Below, one piece after another: positions 45,582-55,184 of a stretch of DNA of 64,000 bases (position 1 is the stretch's first letter; every line of letters begins with the position of its first letter). The notes below the pieces were generated by a model that saw only the letters and a list, made by a program, of their open reading frames with translations, was not told the DNA's origin and searched no databases. The stretch covers positions 219,201 through 283,200 of the forward strand of contig UCEU01000007.1 in assembly GCA_900471485.1 (NCBI GenBank). Direction: 5' to 3'. A program made the position numbers and the translations under genes. Source of the DNA: Hyphomicrobiales bacterium. GTDB lineage: Bacteria; Pseudomonadota; Alphaproteobacteria; Rhizobiales; Rhizobiaceae.

Positions 45582-47335
45582 AGCATCATCTCCGCGACGA
45601 AGGCGCTTTGCAGTCCGGCCGCGTCGGGCGAGCGCCCGAGCAAATCGGCAATGCTTACATGTGTATTGCCGACGCGACCCGTGCGACCCGGCGCGGACCG
45701 AACGCGGCGAGCGCTTACGCCACTTCCGACCATACGGTGCCACATGTCATCGGCATGCACGACAATCGCGTTCTCATTAGCGAAAGCGCCGTTGCTCTGA
45801 AGGGCGATCGCGTCCGCCGCGGACTTAACGAGGAATACGGGGCGGTCGGTCGCTCCTGGTCGGTTGGGCCGGGCTGTCATTGCGCCTGCGGGCAGCGTGT
45901 TGTCGGATGGGCGCGTCAGCTCCCAATGGCCGCCGGCGCGCCCTAGCTGTAGAAGCGCGAGTATGACGCCAAGGGTGCCGAGCCCCATCGCCAGGGCGTT
46001 TTGGTCGGCCGCGAGAAGCTTAGGGCTTGAACTGCTGAGGGTCTCGTAGGCGGCGGGATCGGTGGGGAGTGCGCCGCGTCGAAACAGGGACAGCATCCGC
46101 GACCACAGACCGATCGCTTCATTGGCGAAGGCGGTCCTGCTCCGCTCCCCCGGAGGGACGACGGCATGGACAGCCAAGTCGTCACGGAGCACCTTCAGAG
46201 CAGGCGCCAGCGCCGCCGCGATGGGCTGCTGGCCAGACGCCGTGAGGCTGAGCTCCATCAGTCGCGAGAGCTTGTCGCAGAGCAGTCTCATCACCAGCGC
46301 GATCAGGACTTGCTCGCCCCAAGCGCGGAGTAGCGTCGCATCGTGCAGCGCGGCGGGCGCATTGTTATAGGCGTCGCCGTAGACCAGCCGCAGGACGTCG
46401 CGTTGGCCGAGCTGGATCTTGTCTTCGCAGAAGATGTGGGCGGGAGCAGCCGGTGCGCAGGGCCAGGGCCAGCCATGGACCGCCTTGGCGCGGGTAAAGA
46501 TGGTTTGGAGATTGTTGTCTTGGATCGAGAGGCCAAGGACGAGCGTCTTATGGGTTGTGGCGAGGCCCACGATTTCGTTTCGCATCGCGGCAAACGCGGC
46601 CGTTTCAGGCCAATCCATGATTTGGGTGTGGCTACCCGTAAGATACTGCCGGAATATGAGCGGCTCGCGAGTGGCGTGAACTATGCAGCCATGGAATTTG
46701 AGCAGCTTCGCTCTGCCGGCCGGCGCGCGCAGTTGGTTAGGGTCGACCACGACCTGCATCACGCCAGGCACCGCGCCGCTCAGCTGGGCGACTGCCGCCT
46801 CAATGAAGCCGTCCCAGTTGGCGGAGGCGACTTCCTGAACCGCTCCTTCGAGGATCAGAACCGCAATCGACAGGTGTTCGGCCGCGGGCGGCGCCGGGTG
46901 CTCGAAAGCCTCCCGGATGCCGATCGCCTCCCATAGGACGAAGTCGGCTTCCTTGCCCGGCACGCGAATGTCCAGAACCCGCGAATATTTGTTCCAGAGC
47001 CGATCGATGATCGCATCGTGCTCCGGCCAAGTCGCAAGCGGTTGCCCGGTGCGGGCGCGAACGGCGGCTGGGTCAATCTCAGCCAGCGTCAGCGCCTCCT
47101 CGAGCGCAGGGGTATAGTCTGCCGTTGTTGCAGGGTCGTTCGCGCGTTCGCGCAGATAGTCGACCGCCCGCTCGATCAGCGCGCCCAGGCTCGGGGCCTG
47201 CCGTGAAATGCCCGATCCGACCCAGAGCGCGAACTCGCCATTCTCGATAGCCTCTGCCACCAGAGCGAATTCTGCATCGAACTTATCCAGCACCTCGCGC
47301 ACTGAAATCTGATTGGCTGTTGGAGCCAGCGCCAC
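45578..47335 (-). CDS. SIR2-family NADase-like effector
   Basis: A 585-residue protein with an N-terminal SIR2 domain: LWVGSGISRQAPSLGALI (GSGIS at 40-44, NAD-binding), ASANWDGFIEA (Asn-Trp-Asp at 173-175) and LLKFHGCIVHATREPLIF (catalytic His215). Later EIVGLATTHKTLVLGLSIQD completes the fold. SIR2 domains in bacterial defence commonly destroy NAD+ and stop cell growth. The C-terminal about 250 residues are unrecognised and may bind the partners. First gene of a coupled three-gene operon. The 221-base A/T-richer region upstream suggests its own promoter. Confidence 0.85.
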   Translation of the reverse strand: MALAPTANQISVREVLDKFDAEFALVAEAIENGEFALWVGSGISRQAPSLGALIERAVDYLRERANDPATTADYTPALEEALTLAEIDPAAVRARTGQPLATWPEHDAIIDRLWNKYSRVLDIRVPGKEADFVLWEAIGIREAFEHPAPPAAEHLSIAVLILEGAVQEVASANWDGFIEAAVAQLSGAVPGVMQVVVDPNQLRAPAGRAKLLKFHGCIVHATREPLIFRQYLTGSHTQIMDWPETAAFAAMRNEIVGLATTHKTLVLGLSIQDNNLQTIFTRAKAVHGWPWPCAPAAPAHIFCEDKIQLGQRDVLRLVYGDAYNNAPAALHDATLLRAWGEQVLIALVMRLLCDKLSRLMELSLTASGQQPIAAALAPALKVLRDDLAVHAVVPPGERSRTAFANEAIGLWSRMLSLFRRGALPTDPAAYETLSSSSPKLLAADQNALAMGLGTLGVILALLQLGRAGGHWELTRPSDNTLPAGAMTARPNRPGATDRPVFLVKSAADAIALQSNGAFANENAIVVHADDMWHRMVGSGVSARRVRSAPGRTGRVGNTHVSIADLLGRSPDAAGLQSAFVAEMML

Positions 47336-47399
47336 TTCGTTCTTTCCCCCCGCACGCCGCTCATGCGTCGGCTCTCATTACAAAACTATCTTCCGCGCG

Positions 47400-47452
47400 T
47401 TAATATCCAGCACGAGGAGAATCGGATTCAACGCGACAGGTCTATATTAACA
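47400..47452. promoter_or_regulatory. Inverted repeat upstream of the SIR2 operon
   Basis: GTTAATAT (47400-47407) and ATATTAAC (47445-47452) form an 8-base inverted repeat 37 bases apart in an unusually A/T-rich gap (47336-47556). They are in the right place to be paired operator sites or promoter parts for the SIR2 operon. No regulator gene is adjacent. Confidence 0.4.
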
Positions 47453-47556
47453 CATCAACTTCCCGTTGCTTAGCCAAGTCCCGCGTTTCCGCGCCGATTG
47501 TATTGAGATGCAGACCCGGAATGTATATGTCTCATTCGCGAAGTCCATGCGGCTGC

Positions 47557-49140
47557 TCATTTATTGCGAGCGGGAGTGTTCGGATCGCCGACTGCCTCTC
47601 TGCGAGGCGCCAATGTGATGTTCCTCGGATCGATGATGAGCTTCAGATCGTAGGCCGTCGCCTGGTCCATCCCGTATTCTTCAAGATCGTCGACCTTTGG
47701 GCGAACATCGAGAGCTTCGAAGCCCGTCGACCGATACCGCCATTCTGGATCGTCGGTCTGCTCGAAGAAGACCTTCGCGCTGAAGGTTATACTGGTGTCG
47801 GCAAACGACGTGCTGTTGAAATAAAGGCCTTCGGGCGGCGACGATGACTCTTCAATATTAAGGGTCTGGAACTCGAAGTGAGCTTCCGATTTCGGCTTGA
47901 GTAGGATGTCCACGGCCATCCGTGCTTCATTGGACTCCCAGAACGCATCGAACTTGAATCTGGCGGTAGAGCGAAGGCCTGCGTTCGTGAGCAGGCGCAG
48001 CCACCCGTCCACAAATTCCGAGATAAGCGGTAGCTCCTCAAGGCACGGTCCGGTGATGGGCTGATCGACCGGGAAGGTTATCGACGGGATACGGTCGTTC
48101 CCTGCGATAGTCAGCGTCGCTCGCCCGGTTGCCATGAGCGTGAGCGCGCGAAGCAGCTCCGCCCACTCCTCCAGGGTATGCTCCATGTCATCGATCAAGC
48201 CGACAGTTTCGAACTTGAGCGCCGGTGGTGTGAGCCGGACGATGAAATTTGGTGTGCGGACAAGTAGCTCTGGTCCATGAGGTTCCGCCATCAGCGGGCC
48301 GATGAACATTTCGCCGTCGAACCGCGCCGCTTGTCCGAAGCCGCATCCGCGGATCGAAATCTCGCAGTTGCCCAGTGTAGGCGGCGTAAGGCGCAACTCC
48401 TCGAGGTCGTCGAACAGCGTGCCTTGATAGGGAAGACGTATGCCGAACCGGCTGTCAAACACGCGAAGTCGGTGCGGCTTCAAGGGCGCGAGGCCTAGCA
48501 ATAGATTACTGAAATGCTCGGGACCCTCGATCTGGATGAGCGCCTCGGCCTCGAATTGGCCGTTCTCATACCCAAGTTCGGCGAGTTGCCGTTGCTTTTC
48601 GATCGTGTAGGCGCCAGGGTTTTGCCCGCAGGAGGCACTCAGGGCTGCCAATAAGCCGGTGGGGGTGGGTTCGAAGCGCACCCCGACTTTCTCATAATCG
48701 TAGCTGATATCGGTGTGGTTGATGTCGTGAGCCTTGCGGGCCTCCGCCAGTCTCAATCGCCTGAGAACGCGCGCGAGCTCATTGCCGATAAGGTGGACCA
48801 GATAAGCGGATTGAAGTTCGCCGTCTGCTCGCAGTCGAAATACGACGATGAGCGCCGCCCGAGGGTCCTTGGCCAGGCGATCGATGGCGGACAGGCTGAG
48901 GCGGATACGATTGCCGGCGCGACCGAGCGTCGACTTCAATTGAACACGGGCGGCATTGGTCGGGCGTTGATCGAGAGGTAGAGCCTGTCCGGCCGGCACC
49001 ATCGGGAACTCCACGATGAAATCCCAGCCCATGACGTCGACGGCGCTCTTGTTGCAATAGAGGCCCGCGCGCTCGCACAGCACTTCGAACTGCCGCTCGC
49101 CGATGCGACCTATGCGATCAGGATCCAACTCGCTTTCCAT
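47557..49140 (-). CDS. Predicted PD-(D/E)XK nuclease, DUF4365/Mrr-like N-terminus
   Basis: A 527-residue protein. The N-terminal about 120 residues look like a restriction-type nuclease: IGERQFEVLCERAGLYCNKS, then AVDVMGWDFIVEF (Asp40) and ARVQLKSTLGRAG (Gln67-x-Lys69). The Gln in place of Glu occurs in several DUF4365- and Mrr-like nucleases. The remaining 400 residues are a beta-rich region that I do not recognise. The gene starts 29 bases after the AddA-like gene and so is probably co-transcribed with it. It is a candidate effector or partner nuclease of the island. Confidence 0.65.
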   Translation of the reverse strand: MESELDPDRIGRIGERQFEVLCERAGLYCNKSAVDVMGWDFIVEFPMVPAGQALPLDQRPTNAARVQLKSTLGRAGNRIRLSLSAIDRLAKDPRAALIVVFRLRADGELQSAYLVHLIGNELARVLRRLRLAEARKAHDINHTDISYDYEKVGVRFEPTPTGLLAALSASCGQNPGAYTIEKQRQLAELGYENGQFEAEALIQIEGPEHFSNLLLGLAPLKPHRLRVFDSRFGIRLPYQGTLFDDLEELRLTPPTLGNCEISIRGCGFGQAARFDGEMFIGPLMAEPHGPELLVRTPNFIVRLTPPALKFETVGLIDDMEHTLEEWAELLRALTLMATGRATLTIAGNDRIPSITFPVDQPITGPCLEELPLISEFVDGWLRLLTNAGLRSTARFKFDAFWESNEARMAVDILLKPKSEAHFEFQTLNIEESSSPPEGLYFNSTSFADTSITFSAKVFFEQTDDPEWRYRSTGFEALDVRPKVDDLEEYGMDQATAYDLKLIIDPRNITLAPRREAVGDPNTPARNK

Positions 49141-49169
49141 TCTGCTCCTTTAGCCTGAACCCTCGGTCT

Positions 49170-52100
49170 TCAAACGCGTGCCGGTGTTTGAGACGCATCG
49201 ACCCACGTAATCTTACCGCTCGTAACGTATACGATAGCGCCACGAGCGGCATCGGTCGCCGACAGGTAATCACGCAGTTGTTGCGCGTGCGCCTTGCGAA
49301 CGGCGAATGTGGGATTGACGTCAGATTTCCAGTCAATTGCGGCGACAACACCCTGGTCGCTGATGGCCAAGGCATCGGCACGACCGGCGACAAGAACGTC
49401 TCCATCCGTCCCCCAAACCGGAATCTCTGGTTTGAGAAGAGGCCGGAGCTCAGCAATTTCGGGCAAAGCAAGCGTCCGAATTGCGGCTGCCCCCATTTCG
49501 CTCGGATCGGGCCGCGTTCGATCATCTTCTGTGCCAGGCGTTAGCTGAGCGAGCAGGAAGTCGGCGCGTGCGATGCTCGCCGCCAGTTCATCCGCTAACT
49601 CGCCGGTCAGGAGTTCCTCCATAAGCTTATGCAGGATCACCCCACGCCGAGCGCCAGCGCCGGCAATTTCGAAACGTTCGGCTTGGCTCTCCAAGGTGAT
49701 CACGCCATCAAGAGAGTCGCCAGGCCGATCACCGTCATGTTCGCTCGGTCTGCGCCAGACGAGAGGCGGCGCGCTGTCCTCGACGCTGCGCTGTTCTCTC
49801 GCAAAAATGTCAGCCGATTGGTCGTTCGGCTGAGAGGCGCCCGAACGATTTACCACTGGCGTGAATGAAGAAAGATCAAGCTCCGGGACATCCAGCTGAC
49901 GAAGATTGACAGAGCTGAACCACGAATCCTTTGACGCTTGGGGGATATGGGGAAGGATCAGAAGGTTTCGCGCCCGTGTGCTCGCTACGTACCAAATTCG
50001 CTCGCGCTGATTGGCGTCTTCGAGGCTCTCGGCCGCGCGCGCCGCAGCGAGCTCCGGAGGCGCGACGCCACCGATCATCCAATGCAGGCTGTTGTCGGAT
50101 TGCCTGTGAACGAACTGGTCCGGCCGATAGAGCTCGGTCGTCGAATTGACTGGAATGACGACGGGCCATTCCAAACCTTTTGCGCTGTGGATCGTGACAA
50201 TCTCGACTGCATGCTCCGCGGCGTCGATGCGACCCTCTGGTGCTCTGGCCTTGCGCTCCCAGTCAGATTGGAGATCGCGGACGAAAGCGCGTAGGCCAGC
50301 AACTCCGTAGCTGCGCGCTTTCTCGATCAACGCATCCAGGTTGGCGAGGGCTCGCGCGTTCCGGTTGCCGTGGCGCGCTGCGATGATGACGCGGGCGTTC
50401 AGGCGCTCGATGGCCTCGGCGAGGAGCAGGCTTGGGGTGACAACGGCCGATTTGCGCCGCAGGCTCTGCAGCAGCATGAGAACGTCCTTTGCCAACGGAT
50501 GCTGCACCAAGCCGGGGTCTGTGCGCACCGTGAAGAAGGTTTGACCCGTCCCATCCGCGGAGAGGGCGGCGGTAATGTCGAGCAGCTCCTGTTCGCTGAG
50601 CCCAACCAGCGGACCACGCATGAAGGCCCCGAAGGCGAACGTGTCCGAGGAATCTGCCAGCACCCTTACGAGTGCCAGCACATCCTGCGTTTCCTGCCGC
50701 CGCATCAAAGTCTGGCCGGCTTGCGATGAAACCGCGAGGCCTCGCTGTTCGAGGGCTCTTTCATAACGCCAGAGTTCCGTATGACCGGGTGATAGAAGCG
50801 CGATGTCGCCGGCCTTCAAGGGCGTGTGGGTGTTGTCGGCCCGCAGAATCGGCAGGTTTCCGACCAATGCTGCGCAGATATCGGCGACCCTTTCCGCTTC
50901 GGCCTCCCGAAACATCTCCGCGTAAATGCGCTCGGCGGTAGGGATTTCGATCGTGGAACGTGCCACGTTCGGCAGGGACTGCGACACGTCGGACAGTGTT
51001 GGGGCAAGAGCGACATATCGGGGCTGAGAGGGCTTCGCAAAAACCGGTTCGAAGCATGCATTTACGTGATGGATGATCGGGCTAAGCGATCGGAAATTCG
51101 CCGTGACCTCGAGAACTGCTCCGCCATCCTGGCCTTGGATCAGCCTGCTGCAAAGTTCGTAAGCTTCGATATCGGCACCGCGAAAGCGATAGATCGCCTG
51201 CTTCGGATCGCCGACCAGGAAAAGCGCTCCAGCGCGCAGCCGCGCGGTCTCCCAATGCGTTGGGCGCTCGGCGACTGCAGCAATCGAAAAGAGAATCTCA
51301 CTTTGGATGCGGTCTGTGTCCTGGAACTCGTCGACCAGAATATACCGATAGCGCCGGCCAACTGCCTGTCGAACGTCCTCGTGTGAGCGCACAAGCGACT
51401 GAACGTGAACTATGAGATCGTCGAAATCCAAAATCGCCGCCGCGCGTTTGCGAGCGCGATAGCTCTCCAGAAGTTGGTCAAGTGAGCTTGATAGCGAACA
51501 GACGAGAGTGCTCGCGATGTGGCCAATGAGTTGGCTCCACGTGTCGTTGACCGCTTCGAACAGCGCCCGTCCTGAATCGTCCCCAACATCATTCTTGTGA
51601 GCGCCAAAACTGCGGGCGGCCTCGTCATACGTCTTGAGCTGCAATCCCTTCCGTCCAAACAACCCGCCCGATCCCGGATCGCAGAGTTGCCACAACGAGC
51701 GAAAATCCGGGTCGCCGGCGAAGCACCCTTGGTAGCGTGTCGCCAGCCTCCCTAGTTCCTGTGCGATTTCTCGCGCCCATGCCTCGTCCCCGACGCTTGT
51801 TCTCCATCGCTCGAAGTCGTCGACAGCCTGGACGAAGTCGATGTCAGGTCGCAGATCTCGGGGCGGAGCGATCGGCTCAGCACCGGGATGCTTGCGCCTC
51901 AGGAATGCAAGTTCACGGACGAGGTCGACCACCTGCAGCGGAATTTGCTCCGCCAAGACAACGATCGGATCGTCCTCTGAGGCGTCGGTTGCGAGCCGGC
52001 GTGAGAACCACGCCGATAATTCTGCCATGAACAAATTGTCGGCGACGATCGCGTCGGCGACGCGAGCGCCAGGATCAAGGCCTGCCTGGACGCCATGGCT

Positions 52101-52472
52101 GCGAATGATCGCCTGACAAAACCCGTGGATGGTTGTGGCAGTCAATTCGTCGAGTTGCGTGGATGCGGCAATGAGCGCGTTTCGCTGCTGGTCGGACAGC
52201 CCCAGCGGAATGACCGCCTTCAGGAACGCCGGAACCACGCCCATCAGCAGGAGGTCGATGGTCTCTCTAATTCGTGCGGCAAGTTGGCTTGCCGCTAACT
52301 CGGTAAAGGTGATTGCGGCGATCTCTTCGGGGCGGTGGCCTGCGGCGAGCATCATCGCCACGCGCCCGGCCATGAGCGACGTCTTCCCGGTTCCCGCAGC
52401 CGCTTCCACCAGCAGGATCGACGAGAAGTCTGTCATTGCCCGGCAACGGTTGTCCTGATCGACGAGCGTCAT
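49170..52472 (-). CDS. AddA/RecB-like UvrD helicase with C-terminal nuclease domain
   Basis: An 1100-residue superfamily 1 helicase. Walker A is LVEAAAGTGKTSLMAGRVAM (AGTGKT at 26-31) with ITFTELAASQLAARI following. The Walker B is YILVDEFQDTDRIQSEILF, and later motifs include ALFLVGDPKQAIYRFRGADI and VTIHSAKGLEWPVVIPVN. The C-terminus has a RecB-type nuclease core, VAGRADALAISDQGVVAAID and WKSDVNP. The ATG at 52472 overlaps the AddB-like stop by four bases. It resembles AddA but is encoded on the ICE beside defence genes, not with chromosomal repair genes. Confidence 0.88.
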   Translation of the reverse strand: MTLVDQDNRCRAMTDFSSILLVEAAAGTGKTSLMAGRVAMMLAAGHRPEEIAAITFTELAASQLAARIRETIDLLLMGVVPAFLKAVIPLGLSDQQRNALIAASTQLDELTATTIHGFCQAIIRSHGVQAGLDPGARVADAIVADNLFMAELSAWFSRRLATDASEDDPIVVLAEQIPLQVVDLVRELAFLRRKHPGAEPIAPPRDLRPDIDFVQAVDDFERWRTSVGDEAWAREIAQELGRLATRYQGCFAGDPDFRSLWQLCDPGSGGLFGRKGLQLKTYDEAARSFGAHKNDVGDDSGRALFEAVNDTWSQLIGHIASTLVCSLSSSLDQLLESYRARKRAAAILDFDDLIVHVQSLVRSHEDVRQAVGRRYRYILVDEFQDTDRIQSEILFSIAAVAERPTHWETARLRAGALFLVGDPKQAIYRFRGADIEAYELCSRLIQGQDGGAVLEVTANFRSLSPIIHHVNACFEPVFAKPSQPRYVALAPTLSDVSQSLPNVARSTIEIPTAERIYAEMFREAEAERVADICAALVGNLPILRADNTHTPLKAGDIALLSPGHTELWRYERALEQRGLAVSSQAGQTLMRRQETQDVLALVRVLADSSDTFAFGAFMRGPLVGLSEQELLDITAALSADGTGQTFFTVRTDPGLVQHPLAKDVLMLLQSLRRKSAVVTPSLLLAEAIERLNARVIIAARHGNRNARALANLDALIEKARSYGVAGLRAFVRDLQSDWERKARAPEGRIDAAEHAVEIVTIHSAKGLEWPVVIPVNSTTELYRPDQFVHRQSDNSLHWMIGGVAPPELAAARAAESLEDANQRERIWYVASTRARNLLILPHIPQASKDSWFSSVNLRQLDVPELDLSSFTPVVNRSGASQPNDQSADIFAREQRSVEDSAPPLVWRRPSEHDGDRPGDSLDGVITLESQAERFEIAGAGARRGVILHKLMEELLTGELADELAASIARADFLLAQLTPGTEDDRTRPDPSEMGAAAIRTLALPEIAELRPLLKPEIPVWGTDGDVLVAGRADALAISDQGVVAAIDWKSDVNPTFAVRKAHAQQLRDYLSATDAARGAIVYVTSGKITWVDASQTPARV

Positions 52473-55120
52473 GTCGCGGCGCTCCAGAGCTTGTTGAGTT
52501 GCTGGTTGGCTGCGCGGAATTCCGAGGCCTTGCGACGAAGATAGCTTTCGCGATCCGCTGGGAGCGCAAGACGCATGTCGTCATAGAAGGCGTCTTTTTC
52601 CCAGCGTGGCGCAAGCCGTCCGCTGCGCAAGATTGTCGTTGCCGCCGACAGGTAGTCGATGGCGTGCGTGATTGCGTCGTCGAGTTCGTCTCCCTTGAGC
52701 TCGAACGTTGCCGGGTCATCCGCCAAATAAACCAGACGTGCGACGACTGTTCCCACCTCAGGCAGTAGGGCCCGCACGGCAATTGCGTAAAGCACGCGTT
52801 GCAGCTCGCGCCCTTGGCCAAGGGTTATGCGTTGCGCTTTCGGAGGCGGCTTGATGCTCTTGTAATCTGTGATCCTCGCGGCGTCGCCAGTCGCCCGAAT
52901 ATCTAATCGGTCCATCCGGCCACCGAAGATCAAGCCGGTCGGCTCGATCGGAACAGCCGACGTTGCGTTCCATGGCACTTGTTCCGAAATCAGATCGATT
53001 TGGCCGAATGGCACCTCGGTCCAGCTTCGCGTGTCGGATCGTACCAGATCGTCGGAGGCAAGGCCTTTCGCCGTCCTGCGCGCCGCTTCCTTCACCGTGT
53101 GACGCCAAAGGATCGGCGGCGGGACAGATCGTTGCAATGGCCATGAGGTAAGGACAGCCGCTGAAGCGCCTTCGATTGCTGCCTCGATTTCGTTGGCGCT
53201 TGCGCGCGCAAATCCCGGGGTGGGCTCAAGCGCTGAGATCGCACCGCTGATCAACTCGTGTACCAGTTCGCCAAACGACGTCGGATCGAGCTCTAACGGT
53301 TCGGGCTCTTGGCGAGCCGAGCGCCAACCCAATGCATATCGCCAAACGAATCCGAGCGGGTCACGCAGCAAACGCTGTAATGAGGTCGTCGACTGGACCC
53401 GCACAAGGGCGGCCTCGATCGCTGGATGATTGGCGTCCGACAATCCGTCATGTGCGGTGAGATCCGCACGCCGCTGCCAGTTTCGCCAGCAGAGCTGAGC
53501 CTGCCGCACATGGGCGAGCTGTCCGGCGTCGAGGGCGCGCGCCAACAACCGGTCGGCTTCGCTGAAGGCGTGTTCTGGCACGCGGTCTCGTTTGTGAACG
53601 ACCGTGTCGCCGGGCCATAAGGTGCTTGGCGATAGCTGGCTGCCTCTGGCGTTTCGCTGAGCGCGAGACAAGACCAGTTGCTCGCTCGTTTGTGCCCTTA
53701 TGATCTCGAAATGAAGGCGGTCTCGCTCGGCGGTGCTGACCGGATGCAGCTTGCGGCGCTCGAGCAGATGATGCGGGATGAGGGGATCGTCATGGTCCGA
53801 ACGTGGCCAGGATCGGCTGGTGAAGCCAAGCAGACGTGTGAACGGTCTCGGACACGACACCAACTGCGATGCCGGACACCAGACAACGCTATTGGCAGGT
53901 TCGCGTTGATCCGCGACCCGCAATGATTGGAGTGACAGCGCAATTGCATGCGGCGGGGCGCTTCGCAGTGCCTCTTCCCACATCGTCAGGCTAGCGCCGC
54001 TCAACAGCCGCGTGCCGGCTTCGCCTCCAGCCTCTGGTCCGCGGGCGAGTAGAGCGAGGATAGGCAGAAGAGTTTGCTCGGCAGGCTCGGCCGTGGCCGG
54101 CTGTGGCTTGGCCGCGGTGAACGCTTCGCGCCATTGATCAAGTGTCCGTAACGCTGCCCCTCTCGGAATGCCGGCGAACCAATCTTCGGGAAGTGAGCTG
54201 GCGAACGGTCGCGACGGAAGGCGCCGGAGCAGCCGCCAGACGCGTTCCTGGCTAAGACCATTGCCTAGAATATCCGCGAGGGCAGCGCAGGTCTGACCGT
54301 CCGCTGTGCTCAACGCCGGCACGCCATGAGAAAAATGGACCGGCAGTGCCGCACTTCTCGCGTAGGCAAGAAAGTGATCGTCCCAGTCTTGCGTCGAGGT
54401 CGCGGCGATTGCGATGTCCTGTGCCTTGACCTGGCCCGTCGATAGCAGTCGCCTAGCCCATCTCAGCGCCTCCACGACCTCTGATTTCGGATCTGCGCTC
54501 GCTTCGGCGGAAATATGTGTAGGTCCATGGGCTGCGCTCTTACGGATCGCGCCGCCGAACCAAGGCTGCTCAACACCGTCCGGCATATCCCAGGACAGGT
54601 CGGTCACGCGTGTGATTGCATTGAGAAGGGGCCGCCAAACCGGATCAACCTCGACGATGCCGGCAAGTGTGACGGTGCCCAGAAGGGTGCGGGTGTAGTC
54701 AGCGCGTTTGACGGCGGCGTCGCGAAGGTCGCGGGGCAGCAAATGGGTGGCTGGCAGGCTCTCGCGGATTCGCGCCTCAATAAGAGCAAGGTCGTGGAAC
54801 CGCACGGCCTCGTGGGCGAGTGAGGCTAAATCCAAGTCCGAGCGCCAGACCGAATCGAGCGATTGAAGGACCGCCCGTGGCATGCCTGGCAAGCCCGCAA
54901 TGCCGGCAATATCTCGAAAACCGCCTGCAGCAAGTGCTGCCTGGATCGCCGGATAAAGAACATCGGTCCCCGCGGGCGTTGTAAACCCGCCGGCAAGGCG
55001 ACCGGCGAGAAGGGGAAGCGTCAGGATTTCGCGGCCGATGGCACCGCTCATGGCCGCTGTAGCGCGAGCACTGCGTAAAGCGAGCAAACCGTCGACGATG
55101 TGGGCGGAGCGAGTGATCAT
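52469..55120 (-). CDS. AddB-like PD-(D/E)XK nuclease
   Basis: An 883-residue protein whose C-terminal nuclease domain is of RecB/AddB type: LDPTSFGELVHELISGAISA, FGGRMDRLDIRATGDAARIT, then DYKSIKPPPKAQRITLGQGR and LQRVLYAIAVRALLPEV. The rest resembles the inactive-helicase scaffold of AddB (DQREPANSVVWCPASQLVSC, LLGFTSRSWPRSDHDDPLIP). No N-terminal Walker A is seen, so ATP use depends on the partner. First gene of the leftward set, translationally coupled to the AddA-like gene. Its promoter faces the OLD operon in a 102-base divergent gap. Confidence 0.85.
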   Translation of the reverse strand: MITRSAHIVDGLLALRSARATAAMSGAIGREILTLPLLAGRLAGGFTTPAGTDVLYPAIQAALAAGGFRDIAGIAGLPGMPRAVLQSLDSVWRSDLDLASLAHEAVRFHDLALIEARIRESLPATHLLPRDLRDAAVKRADYTRTLLGTVTLAGIVEVDPVWRPLLNAITRVTDLSWDMPDGVEQPWFGGAIRKSAAHGPTHISAEASADPKSEVVEALRWARRLLSTGQVKAQDIAIAATSTQDWDDHFLAYARSAALPVHFSHGVPALSTADGQTCAALADILGNGLSQERVWRLLRRLPSRPFASSLPEDWFAGIPRGAALRTLDQWREAFTAAKPQPATAEPAEQTLLPILALLARGPEAGGEAGTRLLSGASLTMWEEALRSAPPHAIALSLQSLRVADQREPANSVVWCPASQLVSCPRPFTRLLGFTSRSWPRSDHDDPLIPHHLLERRKLHPVSTAERDRLHFEIIRAQTSEQLVLSRAQRNARGSQLSPSTLWPGDTVVHKRDRVPEHAFSEADRLLARALDAGQLAHVRQAQLCWRNWQRRADLTAHDGLSDANHPAIEAALVRVQSTTSLQRLLRDPLGFVWRYALGWRSARQEPEPLELDPTSFGELVHELISGAISALEPTPGFARASANEIEAAIEGASAAVLTSWPLQRSVPPPILWRHTVKEAARRTAKGLASDDLVRSDTRSWTEVPFGQIDLISEQVPWNATSAVPIEPTGLIFGGRMDRLDIRATGDAARITDYKSIKPPPKAQRITLGQGRELQRVLYAIAVRALLPEVGTVVARLVYLADDPATFELKGDELDDAITHAIDYLSAATTILRSGRLAPRWEKDAFYDDMRLALPADRESYLRRKASEFRAANQQLNKLWSAAT

Positions 55121-55168
55121 TTGCCTACGTTACGCTATTGTCGATCGAGTCTCGACGATTGCTCAGAC

Positions 55169-55184
55169 TTTCGGTCTACCGAAA
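55169..55184. promoter_or_regulatory. Operator-like palindrome between divergent defence operons
   Basis: TTTCGGT-CT-ACCGAAA is a perfect 7+2+7 inverted repeat in the 102-base gap between the AddB-like and OLD-family genes. A -10-like GATAAT follows at about 55191 for the rightward operon. A shared regulator could control both directions from this site; none is encoded nearby. Confidence 0.55.
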
